In this document: one piece after another, positions 1 through 6,475 of the stretch
Position numbering within the stretch: position 1 is the stretch's first letter
Layout of the letters: every line of letters begins with the position of its first letter
Source: DAOTWP01 sp034435675
Lineage (GTDB): Bacteria > Chloroflexota > Anaerolineae > Aggregatilineales > Phototrophicaceae
Assembly (NCBI GenBank): GCA_034435675.1
Contig: DAOTWP010000367.1
Coordinates: 1-9,279, forward strand
Length of the DNA: 9,279 nucleotides
Direction of reading: 5' to 3'
Translations under genes and position numbers: made by a program
The notes under the pieces: model-generated
Told to the model about the DNA's origin: nothing
Databases searched by the model: none
Seen by the model: the letters and a program-made list of their open reading frames with translations, nothing else

Positions 1-53
1 GTGGGCGGCGGCGCGGCGCGGGTGGGCGGCGGCGCTACGCGGGTGCGTGGCGG
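1..53. repeat. 21-base tandem repeat inside the MFS central loop
   Basis: Two nearly identical 21-base units (1-21 and 22-42) differ at only a few bases, and a degenerate partial third unit follows. On the minus strand they encode the seven-residue unit TRxAPPP. The array continues beyond the window edge, so its copy number is unknown. Confidence 0.75.
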
Positions 54-617
54 TTCATAAATTGCGCGCAGCGCCAGCGGGAAAATCGCCAGCGCAAGGG
101 CATAAACCAGAAATGGTGCATGCCAGTTGAGATCCGCCAGCAGCCCTGCCAGCATGATGAACACGACGCCGCCGAAGCCCATAAACGTCGCCTGTAAGCC
201 GAGAAACTGCGCCCGCTGCACGCCGCTATAATAGTCGCTGATCAGCGTGGTGACAGTGGTCATTACCCCGCTGGTTGCCACCCCCAGCAGCGCGCGCGAC
301 AACAAAATACCGGGCAGGGTTTCGAGCAGAGCGCCCGCCACGCCGGACAGCCCGTAAAGCAAAATGGACACGACCAGCAGCGGTTTGCGCCCGTAGCGGT
401 CAATGATGAAACCGACCAGCGGCGCAGCGAGGACGATGAACAGCGCGGGCAGGGTGACCATGTTCTGCACCAGCAGACTCGCGTCCGGCACCGTGCTGAA
501 ATGCGCCCGCAGACCGGGCAGCGCGGGCGAAATGGTGGCATTTGCCATCACCGTCAGGCTGCTGGCGAACAGCAGCGTCCACTTGAGCAGCGGGCGTTGG
601 GCGCGGGGGTCGGTCAT
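1..617 (-). CDS. MFS transporter, N-terminal half (cut by window edge)
   Basis: Major facilitator superfamily permease, inner membrane; the substrate cannot be told. About 205 codons are visible, covering TM1-TM6 and the start of the central loop. The diagnostic MFS motif A is present in the TM2-TM3 loop (GFIIDRYGRKP), and TM4 begins with the usual R-A-L-L-G-V pattern. ATG at 615-617 is chosen because an AAAGG ribosome site lies about 7 nt upstream. The visible C-terminal end is unusual: after TM6 the central loop becomes a TRxAPPP repeat encoded by a 21-base tandem repeat. An intrinsic terminator ends about 20 nt before the start codon, so transcription from the upstream 735-1271 gene should largely stop before reaching it. 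The family is certain; the transported compound is unknown. Confidence 0.9.
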   Translation of the reverse strand, partial: MTDPRAQRPLLKWTLLFASSLTVMANATISPALPGLRAHFSTVPDASLLVQNMVTLPALFIVLAAPLVGFIIDRYGRKPLLVVSILLYGLSGVAGALLETLPGILLSRALLGVATSGVMTTVTTLISDYYSGVQRAQFLGLQATFMGFGGVVFIMLAGLLADLNWHAPFLVYALALAIFPLALRAIYEPPRTRVAPPPTRAAPPP

Positions 618-636
618 CTGGCACCTTTTCAACAAC

Positions 637-663
637 AAAAAACAGGGGTCTGGCTGCCCCTGC
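637..663 (-). terminator. Intrinsic terminator downstream of the 735-1271 gene
   Basis: On the minus strand a perfect 6-bp stem, CAGGGG with CCCCTG, closes an 8-nt loop and is followed directly by six T residues (637-642 are all A on the plus strand). This is the textbook form of a Rho-independent terminator. It lies about 70 nt after the stop of the 178-residue gene and 20 nt before the MFS start, so it either insulates the two genes or acts as an attenuator. Confidence 0.8.
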
Positions 664-734
664 ATTGTGACAGGTGTTTCTGATTCGGCATAGAGCCGCA
701 CAGCCGCTGCCCTGCGGCGGTGGTGCGCTGTCGG

Positions 735-1271
735 TCAGGCAGGTTCCCCGGCAAGTACCAGCCGGTCCACCACACCTGCCAGATCGCCCGACTGGCGCTG
801 GAGTTCATGGAGCAGGACGAGAATGTGCTCCTGCTGAGCATCCTCGCGCACCATCTTTTCTGCTTCACGCGAAAGCTGCTGCATATCACGGGCGATACCG
901 CCAAGCAGTGCCAGCAGTTCCGGCTGCATCACTGTGGGGGCAGCGCTGCCGTTCTGCACGGACTTGCTGCTGGCGCGCACCTTGCGCAGCGGTTCCGGCG
1001 GACCAAAGGCAAACTGCATGGTCACATACGGACCACGATCCACGCCTTTGTTGGGGCGCTTAAAGATCGCTACCGGGTGATCGCTGCTTTTTTCCAGCCG
1101 CAGTTCATAACTTTCCGGAGCGTTCATCGTCTTACGCCGGTAGCGCGCGGTAAACGTCCCGTCGCGATGTTTGGTCAGCTTTGCGGGCGTCAGGTCTGCC
1201 TGTTCCAGCAGTCGCAGCGCCTGGGCGCGCGTGACATTGCTGTAACGACTGCGGTCAATTCCTTCCAGCAT
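735..1271 (-). CDS. Unrecognised 178-residue protein with coiled-coil-like C-terminus
   Basis: I do not recognise this family. Residues about 1-100 are basic and look like a compact folded domain (RDGTFTARYRRK, then GPYVTMQFAFGPP). A low-complexity linker follows at about 100-115. Residues about 117-175 form an amphipathic helix rich in Leu, Gln and Glu (LLALLGGIARDMQQLSREAEKM onward), probably a coiled coil for oligomerisation. There are no Cys residues, no signal peptide and no membrane segment, so it is likely cytoplasmic. The ATG at 1271 is supported by GGAGG at 1281-1285 with 9-nt spacing. A perfect TATAAT lies about 85 nt upstream on the same strand, and an intrinsic terminator follows, which suggests a single-gene transcript. 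The gene is real by ribosome site and terminator; its function is unknown. Confidence 0.75.
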   Translation of the reverse strand: MLEGIDRSRYSNVTRAQALRLLEQADLTPAKLTKHRDGTFTARYRRKTMNAPESYELRLEKSSDHPVAIFKRPNKGVDRGPYVTMQFAFGPPEPLRKVRASSKSVQNGSAAPTVMQPELLALLGGIARDMQQLSREAEKMVREDAQQEHILVLLHELQRQSGDLAGVVDRLVLAGEPA

Positions 1272-1353
1272 GGGTCAAACCCTCCAGAACAGTGGTGAAA
1301 TGCGCGGCAGGTTGTTCAGCGAATGCAGCAGTTGCGCTTACACGGTGACTCCT

Positions 1354-1386
1354 ATTATAACCGGATTGCACTCGGCTGAACGTTCA
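1354..1386 (-). promoter_or_regulatory. Candidate promoter with palindrome for the 735-1271 gene
   Basis: On the minus strand there is a perfect TATAAT -10 box (1354-1359). At the -35 distance there is no good TTGACA, but the perfect 10-bp palindrome TGAACGTTCA (1377-1386) sits there. That could be an activator or repressor site. On the plus strand TTGCGC (1332-1337) with TTATAA (1355-1360) at 17-nt spacing could serve the divergent membrane protein, so the same AT-rich patch may serve both directions. Confidence 0.35.
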
Positions 1387-1442
1387 TGTCGCGCTAGAAT
1401 CGGGTTTGAGCGACAAACGCCGTGGGCATAGTGAGGATGTGA

Positions 1443-2618
1443 GTGTTGATGGCACGGGTACAACAGACCCATACATTCGAGGCAAAACGGATTCGGTATG
1501 CGCTGGGCAGCGGGGCAGTTACGTTGGTCGTGGGGCTGGCAGCGGCGCTGCTGCTGCTCTACCCCCTGCCGATGGTCGGCTGGTTTAACCGCTTTGTGTG
1601 GTTTGGTGGGCAGGTGCGCAGCGATCTGTCCGTCGGCAGTGTATGCGCGCTGCTGACTCTGTTGATCGGGCTGCCGGTGGGCATCATCGCCTACCGGCTG
1701 TACAGCGCCGAACGTGAGGATCTCTCGCCGACCGAGCGCATCCTTGAGCGCGGGCGTTCCTTCTGGATCGGGCGTGTGGTGGTCAGTGTCGTGATCACTG
1801 CCCTGCTGACGATGGGCGTCACCTTCGCGTTTTATATGCTGGATACGTTTTTCACCGGGGCGCGGATTCCGATGATACAGGCGCTGCTGGTCTGCACGGT
1901 GTACGCCGGAACGCTGGGGTTTGGCATGGCGTATTACGTCAGCGGCATGGGCACGCTGAGTCTGCTGCGGTTGATTGGCATTACGCTGGTGCTGGGGCTG
2001 GCGGTCAGTTTTTCGATTGCGCAGGATCGCGAATGGTGGCGCAATTCGATCAGCTTTCTGGGGCACGACCCGCAGTCCGGCGTGTTCTTCAACCTGACGA
2101 TCATCAGTGTCGGGCTGATTGCGCTGACGCTGAGCCGCGACCTGCTGGACGACCTGTATGTGATTACGGAACGAGGGCGCTTTCCGCAGCGGGGGTTTTA
2201 CGTGCTGCGCGTCGGGCTGGTGCTGGTGTGTGTGGGCATCGTCGGCGTGGGCTTGTTCCCCACAGCGATCACCCCGCTGAGCAATGATCTGCACAACATC
2301 AGCGCGCACGGCATGGCGATTCTGCTGGTGCTGGGCATGCTGGGGCTGCGCTTGATCGCGCCGCAGATTTACCCGTCACTGTTTGTGCGCCTGTCTGCCG
2401 GGTTCGGGCTGCTGTGCGTGGCGGCAATTGCCGCGCATTTCGCGCTGCGCTGGATCAACTTCGTCACGCTGGAACTGCTGCTGTTCGCCCTGTTTGGCGT
2501 GTGGATTTTCCTGTTCAAGCGCTACACGCAGGACTACATCCGCCATCAGGACGCGCTGGCGGTGGTTCCGGTCGTCCAGCCTGAAGCGGTGCAGTCCGGC
2601 GCTCAGAGCAGCGGATAA
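1443..2618 (+). CDS. Polytopic membrane protein, DUF998-like
   Basis: Integral membrane protein of 391 residues with about ten predicted helices (roughly residues 16-45, 58-85, 97-125, 133-160, 163-187, 210-235, 252-275, 282-305, 313-335 and 340-360). The middle resembles the DUF998 family pattern: an S-F-L-G turn (about residues 200-203), then F-F-N before a helix, then GVGLFPT followed by a histidine motif HNISAH. That match is from memory of the pattern and is moderate. No catalytic role can be assigned. GTG at 1443 has GAGG (1433-1436) 6 nt upstream; the ATG at 1449 is 12 nt away, so GTG is preferred, but TTG 1446 or ATG 1449 would change only two residues. The gene runs convergently into the TIR-domain gene, and their last 16 bases overlap. 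Confidence 0.8.
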   Translation: MLMARVQQTHTFEAKRIRYALGSGAVTLVVGLAAALLLLYPLPMVGWFNRFVWFGGQVRSDLSVGSVCALLTLLIGLPVGIIAYRLYSAEREDLSPTERILERGRSFWIGRVVVSVVITALLTMGVTFAFYMLDTFFTGARIPMIQALLVCTVYAGTLGFGMAYYVSGMGTLSLLRLIGITLVLGLAVSFSIAQDREWWRNSISFLGHDPQSGVFFNLTIISVGLIALTLSRDLLDDLYVITERGRFPQRGFYVLRVGLVLVCVGIVGVGLFPTAITPLSNDLHNISAHGMAILLVLGMLGLRLIAPQIYPSLFVRLSAGFGLLCVAAIAAHFALRWINFVTLELLLFALFGVWIFLFKRYTQDYIRHQDALAVVPVVQPEAVQSGAQSSG

Positions 2619-3220
2619 CCGTGCAGACCGGGGGCATATGCCCCGACGATGCCGCGTTCAACCAGCATTTCCACCAGCCGTTTGGCGCGGTCGCGTCCAA
2701 TGTGCAGCTCACGCTGGAGCTGCGCGGCGCTGATTTTGCCCTGCTGCTGCGCCAGTGCCAATGCATCGGTATATTTTTCGTCCACCCGCGCGGGGATGCC
2801 CTGCGGTTCACGCACGCGCGGCGCTGATCTGCGTGGAATCGTCAGCGCAATTTCGGTCAGCCCGCCCATCAGTTTTGCCGTCGCCTCGGCGGTCAAGCCC
2901 CCGGTCAGGTCGGCAACCTGACGGTGATCGAGCACCTCCGGCAGCGGCGTGCGCTTGAGCAGCAGCGGAATCACGGATTTACCGAGCTTGACCGCCTCGC
3001 CAAATTCCCACATGCACCATTCGGACTCCACCGAACGCGGGGTGAGCGCATAAAGAAATGCCTCACAGTCGCGGATGTGCGTCAGGAGCTGTTCCTGCCA
3101 GTCCTGCCCCGGCAGCAGACGGTGGTCGAACCAGGGTTCGTGCCCCCCGGCGCTCAGCACCGCGACGATGTCTTTGATAAGTGCCGCGTCTTCGCGGGCA
3201 TAGCTGATGAACAAACGCAT
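2603..3220 (-). CDS. TIR domain fused to FtsK-gamma-like winged helix
   Basis: Cytoplasmic protein of 205 residues with two domains. Residues 1-125 form a TIR domain: beta-A strand RLFISYARED, BB-loop region WFDHRLLPGQDW, and helix alpha-C with EWCMWE (67-72). Glu72 lies four residues after Trp68, the spacing of the catalytic glutamate in NAD-cleaving TIR domains such as SARM1, so NADase activity is plausible. Residues about 147-205 closely resemble the FtsK gamma winged helix: a DEKYTDALALA helix, GKISAAQLQRELHIGRDRAKRL, then a VERGIVG turn. In FtsK that domain binds oriented chromosomal KOPS sequences and XerD. The combination suggests an NAD-cleaving or signalling domain tethered to DNA or a protein partner. 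The start codon at 3220 has only a weak ribosome site. The alpha/beta hydrolase gene lies 83 nt upstream on the same strand. No known TIR-system partner gene is nearby. Confidence 0.85.
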   Translation of the reverse strand: MRLFISYAREDAALIKDIVAVLSAGGHEPWFDHRLLPGQDWQEQLLTHIRDCEAFLYALTPRSVESEWCMWEFGEAVKLGKSVIPLLLKRTPLPEVLDHRQVADLTGGLTAEATAKLMGGLTEIALTIPRRSAPRVREPQGIPARVDEKYTDALALAQQQGKISAAQLQRELHIGRDRAKRLVEMLVERGIVGAYAPGLHGYPLL

Positions 3221-3303
3221 GAGGGCTGCGGTCTTTCTGCTGCAAACACGAAATGTTGCTCTATGATACCAGATGACCCGGCTGTGTTAGCGTATGGATG
3301 CGG

Positions 3304-4128
3304 TTAGAATTTGTGTTCTATCTCTGCAAACCAGCCGGCGATGCGCTCGGCGACACTTTCCCAGCCCTGTTCGTGCATCATGTTATGCGCCATGTTCGGG
3401 AAGATGACCGCTTCTGTGCCATAGGCGCGGGCGGTGCGGCGCTGCTCCCACGGGCGGAAGATGCGGTCCTGCTGTGCGCCCAGCACCAGCAGCGGCACGC
3501 CACGCGCCAGGATGCGGCGCGGACGCGGCAGCGCCAGCAGCAGCGAGTCCAACACCACCAGAAACGCCTCATCGCCCAGTTTTGGGTGGATCTGCTGCAC
3601 CTGTTCCAGCGGCACTGAGTCGGAATAGAACCAGTGTTTGGCGCGCTGCGGGGTAGCGACCACCGGATAGCCGCGCATTTGCAGCAGCAGTCCGGGCAGC
3701 GTGCCAGGCTGCTGTGCCGGCACACGCAGCAGTAAGAACGGCGCGACTCCGGTTACCGGAATGGACGCCAGCAGCACCGCCCCGGCAGCCGGATGCTGTT
3801 CCAGATACTTCTGCACGACATAGCCGCCCATGCTGTGCCCGATCAACAGCACCGGCGCAGGATGCTCGGCAGCGATCTGTGCCGCCACCTGCGCGACATC
3901 CTGCACATAATGCCGCGCCCCGGTCAGGCGCAGCGGGCGGTCGTTGGGGCTGCCCGCGTGCCCGCGCAGACTCAGCGCGTAGGTGTGGTAGCCCTGCCCC
4001 GCGAAATAGGGCATGAACGTCTCCTGCCAGCACCACGCCCCGTGCCATGCGCCGTGAACCAGCAGCAGCGGGTTGGGTTTGGGGCTGCCTTCAGCGGGGA
4101 TATGCAGCACTTCCAGCTTGAGCGTCAT
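3304..4128 (-). CDS. Alpha/beta hydrolase (lipase/esterase-like)
   Basis: Cytoplasmic hydrolase of 274 residues, a usual length for the family. The oxyanion-hole strand is LLLVHGAWHGAW (about 21-32), the nucleophile elbow is GHSMGG with Ser99, the acid is probably Asp221 (GAQQDRIF) and the catalytic histidine His248 (NMAHNMM). A mobile lid segment is likely between residues 125 and 190. There is no signal peptide. The substrate cannot be predicted; the HGAWHG opening is common in esterases and lactonases of the AB_hydrolase_6 group. ATG 4128 has AAGGA about 10 nt upstream. A TAGAAT box at 4168-4173 on the minus strand could be its -10 element, without a clear -35. It shares a divergent intergenic region with the VOC gene. 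Confidence 0.9.
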   Translation of the reverse strand: MTLKLEVLHIPAEGSPKPNPLLLVHGAWHGAWCWQETFMPYFAGQGYHTYALSLRGHAGSPNDRPLRLTGARHYVQDVAQVAAQIAAEHPAPVLLIGHSMGGYVVQKYLEQHPAAGAVLLASIPVTGVAPFLLLRVPAQQPGTLPGLLLQMRGYPVVATPQRAKHWFYSDSVPLEQVQQIHPKLGDEAFLVVLDSLLLALPRPRRILARGVPLLVLGAQQDRIFRPWEQRRTARAYGTEAVIFPNMAHNMMHEQGWESVAERIAGWFAEIEHKF

Positions 4129-4195
4129 GGCGCGGCGATCCTTGTGCTTGTCCTGGCGATACGTTTAATTCTACGCAGGTTGGGTGGGCGCGCTA

Positions 4196-4224
4196 TTGAA
4201 CGTATGTTCTAGCTGTGTTACGAT
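4196..4224 (+). promoter_or_regulatory. Sigma-70-type promoter with LexA-like palindrome
   Basis: TTGAAC (4196-4201) and TACGAT (4219-4224) are separated by exactly 17 nt, a good housekeeping promoter for the VOC gene, whose start is 34 nt beyond the -10 box. The palindrome GAACGTATGTTC (4198-4209) overlaps the -35 box and the spacer. It fits the core GAACRNRYGTTC of the Gram-positive LexA/DinR SOS box at every constrained position. A repressor bound there would block the polymerase directly. Confidence 0.5.
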
Positions 4225-4246
4225 GGCGGCAGTGCCCGTTGATTTT

Positions 4247-4252
4247 AGGAGA
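4247..4252 (+). promoter_or_regulatory. Ribosome binding site deciding the VOC start
   Basis: AGGAGA precedes two adjacent in-frame ATG codons. From the AGGAG core, spacing is 3 nt to the ATG at 4255 and 6 nt to the ATG at 4258, so the second is favoured. Confidence 0.7.
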
Positions 4253-4257
4253 ACATG

Positions 4258-4629
4258 ATGACGCCACCCATTGAACTATTGCAGGCAGTGCCGGTACTGC
4301 TGACGCTGGACAGCAGCCTTGACGAGACAGTGAGGTTTTATACGGAAAAGCTGGGTTTTGCGCTGGCATTTCGTTATGCGCAGTATGCAGCATTCGAGCG
4401 CCAGCAGATTATGCTGCATGTTGCTTACGGCGGAGCGGCTTTTACCCGCGAAAGCGCAGGCTCCTGTTATATCTACGTGCGCGGGCTTGACGCCCTGTAT
4501 GCCGAATATCAGGCGCAGGGAGTCGTTCATCCCAATGGCAGGCTGGAAGCGAAGTCCTGGGGTGTCAAAGAGTTCGTGGCGCTGGACAACAACAATAACG
4601 CGCTGCGCTTTGGCGAAGTGGTGAACTGA
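4258..4629 (+). CDS. VOC-superfamily protein (glyoxalase/bleomycin-resistance fold)
   Basis: Small protein of 123 residues, typical of single-module vicinal-oxygen-chelate proteins that dimerise to form the active site. Two beta-alpha-beta-beta-beta modules are visible. The first runs from VPVLLTLDSSLDETVRFYTEKLGFAL to the strand ending IMLHVAY. The second runs from SCYIYVRGLDALYAEYQAQGV to the closing strand FVALDNNNNALRFGEV, which has the usual D-x-x-x-N-x-L-x-F/G-E ending. The EKLGF and WGVKEF motifs are characteristic of the bleomycin-resistance-like subgroup, which includes drug-sequestering proteins without metal chemistry. A possible substrate is an electrophile or antibiotic, but nothing here fixes it. 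A LexA-like palindrome in its promoter suggests stress or DNA-damage control. The start is set by AGGAGA; ATG 4255 is the alternative. Confidence 0.85.
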   Translation: MTPPIELLQAVPVLLTLDSSLDETVRFYTEKLGFALAFRYAQYAAFERQQIMLHVAYGGAAFTRESAGSCYIYVRGLDALYAEYQAQGVVHPNGRLEAKSWGVKEFVALDNNNNALRFGEVVN

Positions 4630-4640
4630 GCACGGCGCGG

Positions 4641-4681
4641 GGGCGACGCGGGCAAGGTGTGCCTGTGCCAGCAAATCGCCC
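4641..4681. terminator. Possible bidirectional terminator between convergent genes
   Basis: GGGCGA (4641-4646) pairs perfectly with TCGCCC (4676-4681), and a small inner hairpin GGCA/TGCC (4651-4663) lies in the loop. It is located between the convergent VOC and CcdA-type genes. There is no T tract on either strand, so it would be a weak or factor-assisted terminator. Confidence 0.3.
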
Positions 4682-4701
4682 ACGCAATCCGGCATGGTGC
4701 C

Positions 4702-5514
4702 TCAACCCGCTGCGGTGCTGCTTTCGGCATGTGCTGCCGGGCTGTCGCGGCGCAGCCAGAGGGCGATAAACCCGGCGATCACAACGGCGACGACCAGCCA
4801 GTAGACCGTGCTCAGTCCTTCACCCGGCTCTACTGTGAAGTTAGACGCGCCCGGCAGCCAGTCCCAGATCAGCCCGAAGATGCCCACCGCCAGCAGCAGC
4901 AGCCCGGAAACGCGCGTCAGCAGGGCGTGGTTGCGCGCCAGCCAGCCGACCAGGCGGCGCTGGAACGGCACGGCGAGCAGCGGCAGCAGCACCAGGGGCC
5001 AGCCAAAGCCCAGTCCAAAGGCGAGAAAGTTGAGCATGCTTTCCAGAAAGCCGCCCACGCTGGCAGTGCCAACGATAAAGACACTGCCGACGATGAACGG
5101 TCCCGTACAGGGCAGCGTCATCGGTCCCAGCAGCAGCCCGTAGACATAGGCGGCGGCGAACGGATTCTTCAGCACCGGAATCTGCGCGGTGGACAGCCGC
5201 GTGAAGGGGTTCACGCCTGCCAGCAGCAGCAGCCCGAACAGGATCACGACGGCGTAGATCAGCGGCAGCAGCCAGATCAGCACACTGCCAATCGCCTGAT
5301 TAAGCAGATAGATCACCAGGCTGATGAACAGCATCATCGTCAGCACGCCTGCCAGCACCAGCGCGCCCAGAAAGCCGGTCACGCGCCGAGAGCGCTCGTT
5401 CTGTACGTTGCCCGCCAGAAACGCGATCAGTCCCGGATACAGCGGCAGCATACAGACATTGGTCAGAATCGCGCCGCTGCCCAGCGCGAAGGATTCCAGC
5501 AGTTGTTGAACCAT
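4702..5514 (-). CDS. CcdA/DsbD-type transmembrane thiol electron carrier
   Basis: Inner-membrane protein of about 270 residues in the cytochrome c biogenesis/DsbD transmembrane family, which passes electrons from cytoplasmic thioredoxin to thiol proteins outside the membrane. About six or seven helices are visible. The two redox cysteines of the family are in place: Cys21 in NVCMLPLYPG near the first helix and Cys136 in LPCTGPF of a central helix. They would form the membrane-embedded disulfide. Numbering is from ATG 5514, preferred because AGGGA lies 6 nt upstream; ATG 5520 directly abuts AGGGA. The TlpA-like lipoprotein gene ends 71 nt upstream on the same strand, so the two are probably co-transcribed, and the lipoprotein is the obvious electron acceptor. 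The C-terminal tail is Ala/Ser-rich and probably unimportant. Confidence 0.9.
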   Translation of the reverse strand: MVQQLLESFALGSGAILTNVCMLPLYPGLIAFLAGNVQNERSRRVTGFLGALVLAGVLTMMLFISLVIYLLNQAIGSVLIWLLPLIYAVVILFGLLLLAGVNPFTRLSTAQIPVLKNPFAAAYVYGLLLGPMTLPCTGPFIVGSVFIVGTASVGGFLESMLNFLAFGLGFGWPLVLLPLLAVPFQRRLVGWLARNHALLTRVSGLLLLAVGIFGLIWDWLPGASNFTVEPGEGLSTVYWLVVAVVIAGFIALWLRRDSPAAHAESSTAAG

Positions 5515-5585
5515 CAGCATTCCCTGAGTTTATTCGGACAGAATGTTCCTGTGCCGGAGCGCAGCATGCCTCGCCCCGGCTGGTC

Positions 5586-6287
5586 TTAGCCGGCGACGAT
5601 GCCGCGCAGCAGATCCACCGTTTCGACTGCCGGGCGGCTGCCCATGAGCAGACCGACCACTGCGCCGGTGGGACGCAGGACAAAATGCGGTGTGCTGGGT
5701 GGTGTCGTCACACTGCTGCCCAGGTCGGCGGCGGCGGCGCGCAGAAAGTCGGGCGTGGCGACGGCGAAGACCCAGCCGAAGCTGTTGTTGTCGGCATAGG
5801 CGGCAAGATCGCCCGCGCTCAACTGCGTCTGCACATCAATGCTGACAAACACCACGTCCTCACTGCTGAACTCGCCGACGACATTGGTGCGCAGGATCGT
5901 CTGCGCGGCGCGGCAGTTGCCGCACCAGGTTGCCATCATATGCACATAGACGGTTTTGCCCGCGAAATCTGCCAGCGTGAAAGTTTCGCCCGTGCGCGCG
6001 TTGACCAGCGGCAGGCTTGCCCAGGCAGGACCGGCATAGGCTGCATCTGCGGGGGCGGCGTTCTGCGCGCTGGCGGCTTCTGTAGCCGTCTCAACCATCG
6101 CGCCGGAGTCGGGACTTGCTGCTGGCAGACGGGTTTCTTCAGCCGCCGTCTCTGCCGGAGCGCTGTTACCCCCGCCCGCTGCCGCTGCGGTTGGCGCAGC
6201 AGGTGACGCTGTGCCGGCTGCGCCACAGCCCGCCAGCGCCAGCAGCATGCCCACCATGACGATGCCTATCCATTTGCTTACACGCAT
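5586..6287 (-). CDS. TlpA-like thioredoxin-fold lipoprotein, Cys form
   Basis: Exported membrane-anchored thiol oxidoreductase of 233 residues. Residues 1-20 are a lipoprotein signal (MRVSKW, hydrophobic core, lipobox LALAGC) with lipidated Cys21. Residues about 22-85 are an Ala/Pro/Thr-rich linker. A thioredoxin domain follows from about 88, with the active site WCGNC at 121-125 and the cis-proline motif STP at 198-200. The start at 6287 is chosen over the upstream in-frame ATG at 6326 because AGGAG (6295-6299) has 7-nt spacing and the signal peptide then begins correctly. It precedes the CcdA-type gene in the same direction, a classic reductant/acceptor pair. It is closely related to the 7492-8085 protein, sharing long identical stretches such as LPLVNARTG and FTLADFAGKTVYVH. 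Confidence 0.9.
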   Translation of the reverse strand: MRVSKWIGIVMVGMLLALAGCGAAGTASPAAPTAAAAGGGNSAPAETAAEETRLPAASPDSGAMVETATEAASAQNAAPADAAYAGPAWASLPLVNARTGETFTLADFAGKTVYVHMMATWCGNCRAAQTILRTNVVGEFSSEDVVFVSIDVQTQLSAGDLAAYADNNSFGWVFAVATPDFLRAAAADLGSSVTTPPSTPHFVLRPTGAVVGLLMGSRPAVETVDLLRGIVAG

Positions 6288-6438
6288 ATCCTGGCTCCTG
6301 TTCTCAAGTGTTGGTCGGTTTTGCATGAGTCACCCATATTTGTCCGTCGCATCAAACCACAGACAGCGTAACCAGCGTAGTAAACAATTCTTACGGAAGC
6401 GTGAAGCGGTTGAACAGGCGGGCGGCTGCCTGCGGGCA

Positions 6439-6457
6439 TTTACAGGACTTTTACAGG
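6439..6457 (-). promoter_or_regulatory. PhoB/OmpR-type direct repeat
   Basis: On the minus strand CTGTAAA occurs twice, separated by AGTC, giving an 11-base period. That is the architecture of PhoB-family response-regulator boxes (CTGTCAT with 4-nt spacers). On the plus strand TTTACA of the second copy could act as a -35 with CATAAA (6471-6476) at a short 15-nt spacing. Confidence 0.3.
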
Positions 6458-6475
6458 CGGTTTGGCACGGCATAA

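Noticed and set aside
312..454. KOPS-like octamers GGGCAGGG at 312-319 and 447-454 as targets of the FtsK-gamma-like domain
   Set aside because: They lie in MFS coding sequence and are expected by chance in GC-rich DNA; without genome-wide strand-bias data they mean nothing.
1338..2309. A 323-codon minus-strand open frame
   Set aside because: Gln/His/Arg-rich mirror of the ten-helix membrane protein on the plus strand, with no motif of its own.
2603..2618. The 16-base 3' overlap of the convergent genes as a regulatory antisense device
   Set aside because: Short convergent overlaps are common in compact genomes and nothing else suggests regulation here.
2603..4128. A Thoeris or other known TIR defence operon
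   Set aside because: The neighbours are an alpha/beta hydrolase and a membrane protein; no SIR2/SLOG NADase effector, STING, or other known partner is present.
4657..5589. A 310-codon plus-strand open frame
   Set aside because: Gln/His-rich product, antisense to the clear CcdA-type membrane protein; typical mirror frame of a hydrophobic gene.
6288..6326. Start of the Cys-form TlpA gene at the ATG at 6326
   Set aside because: It adds 13 polar residues before the signal peptide and lacks a ribosome site, whereas the ATG at 6287 has AGGAG at 7 nt.
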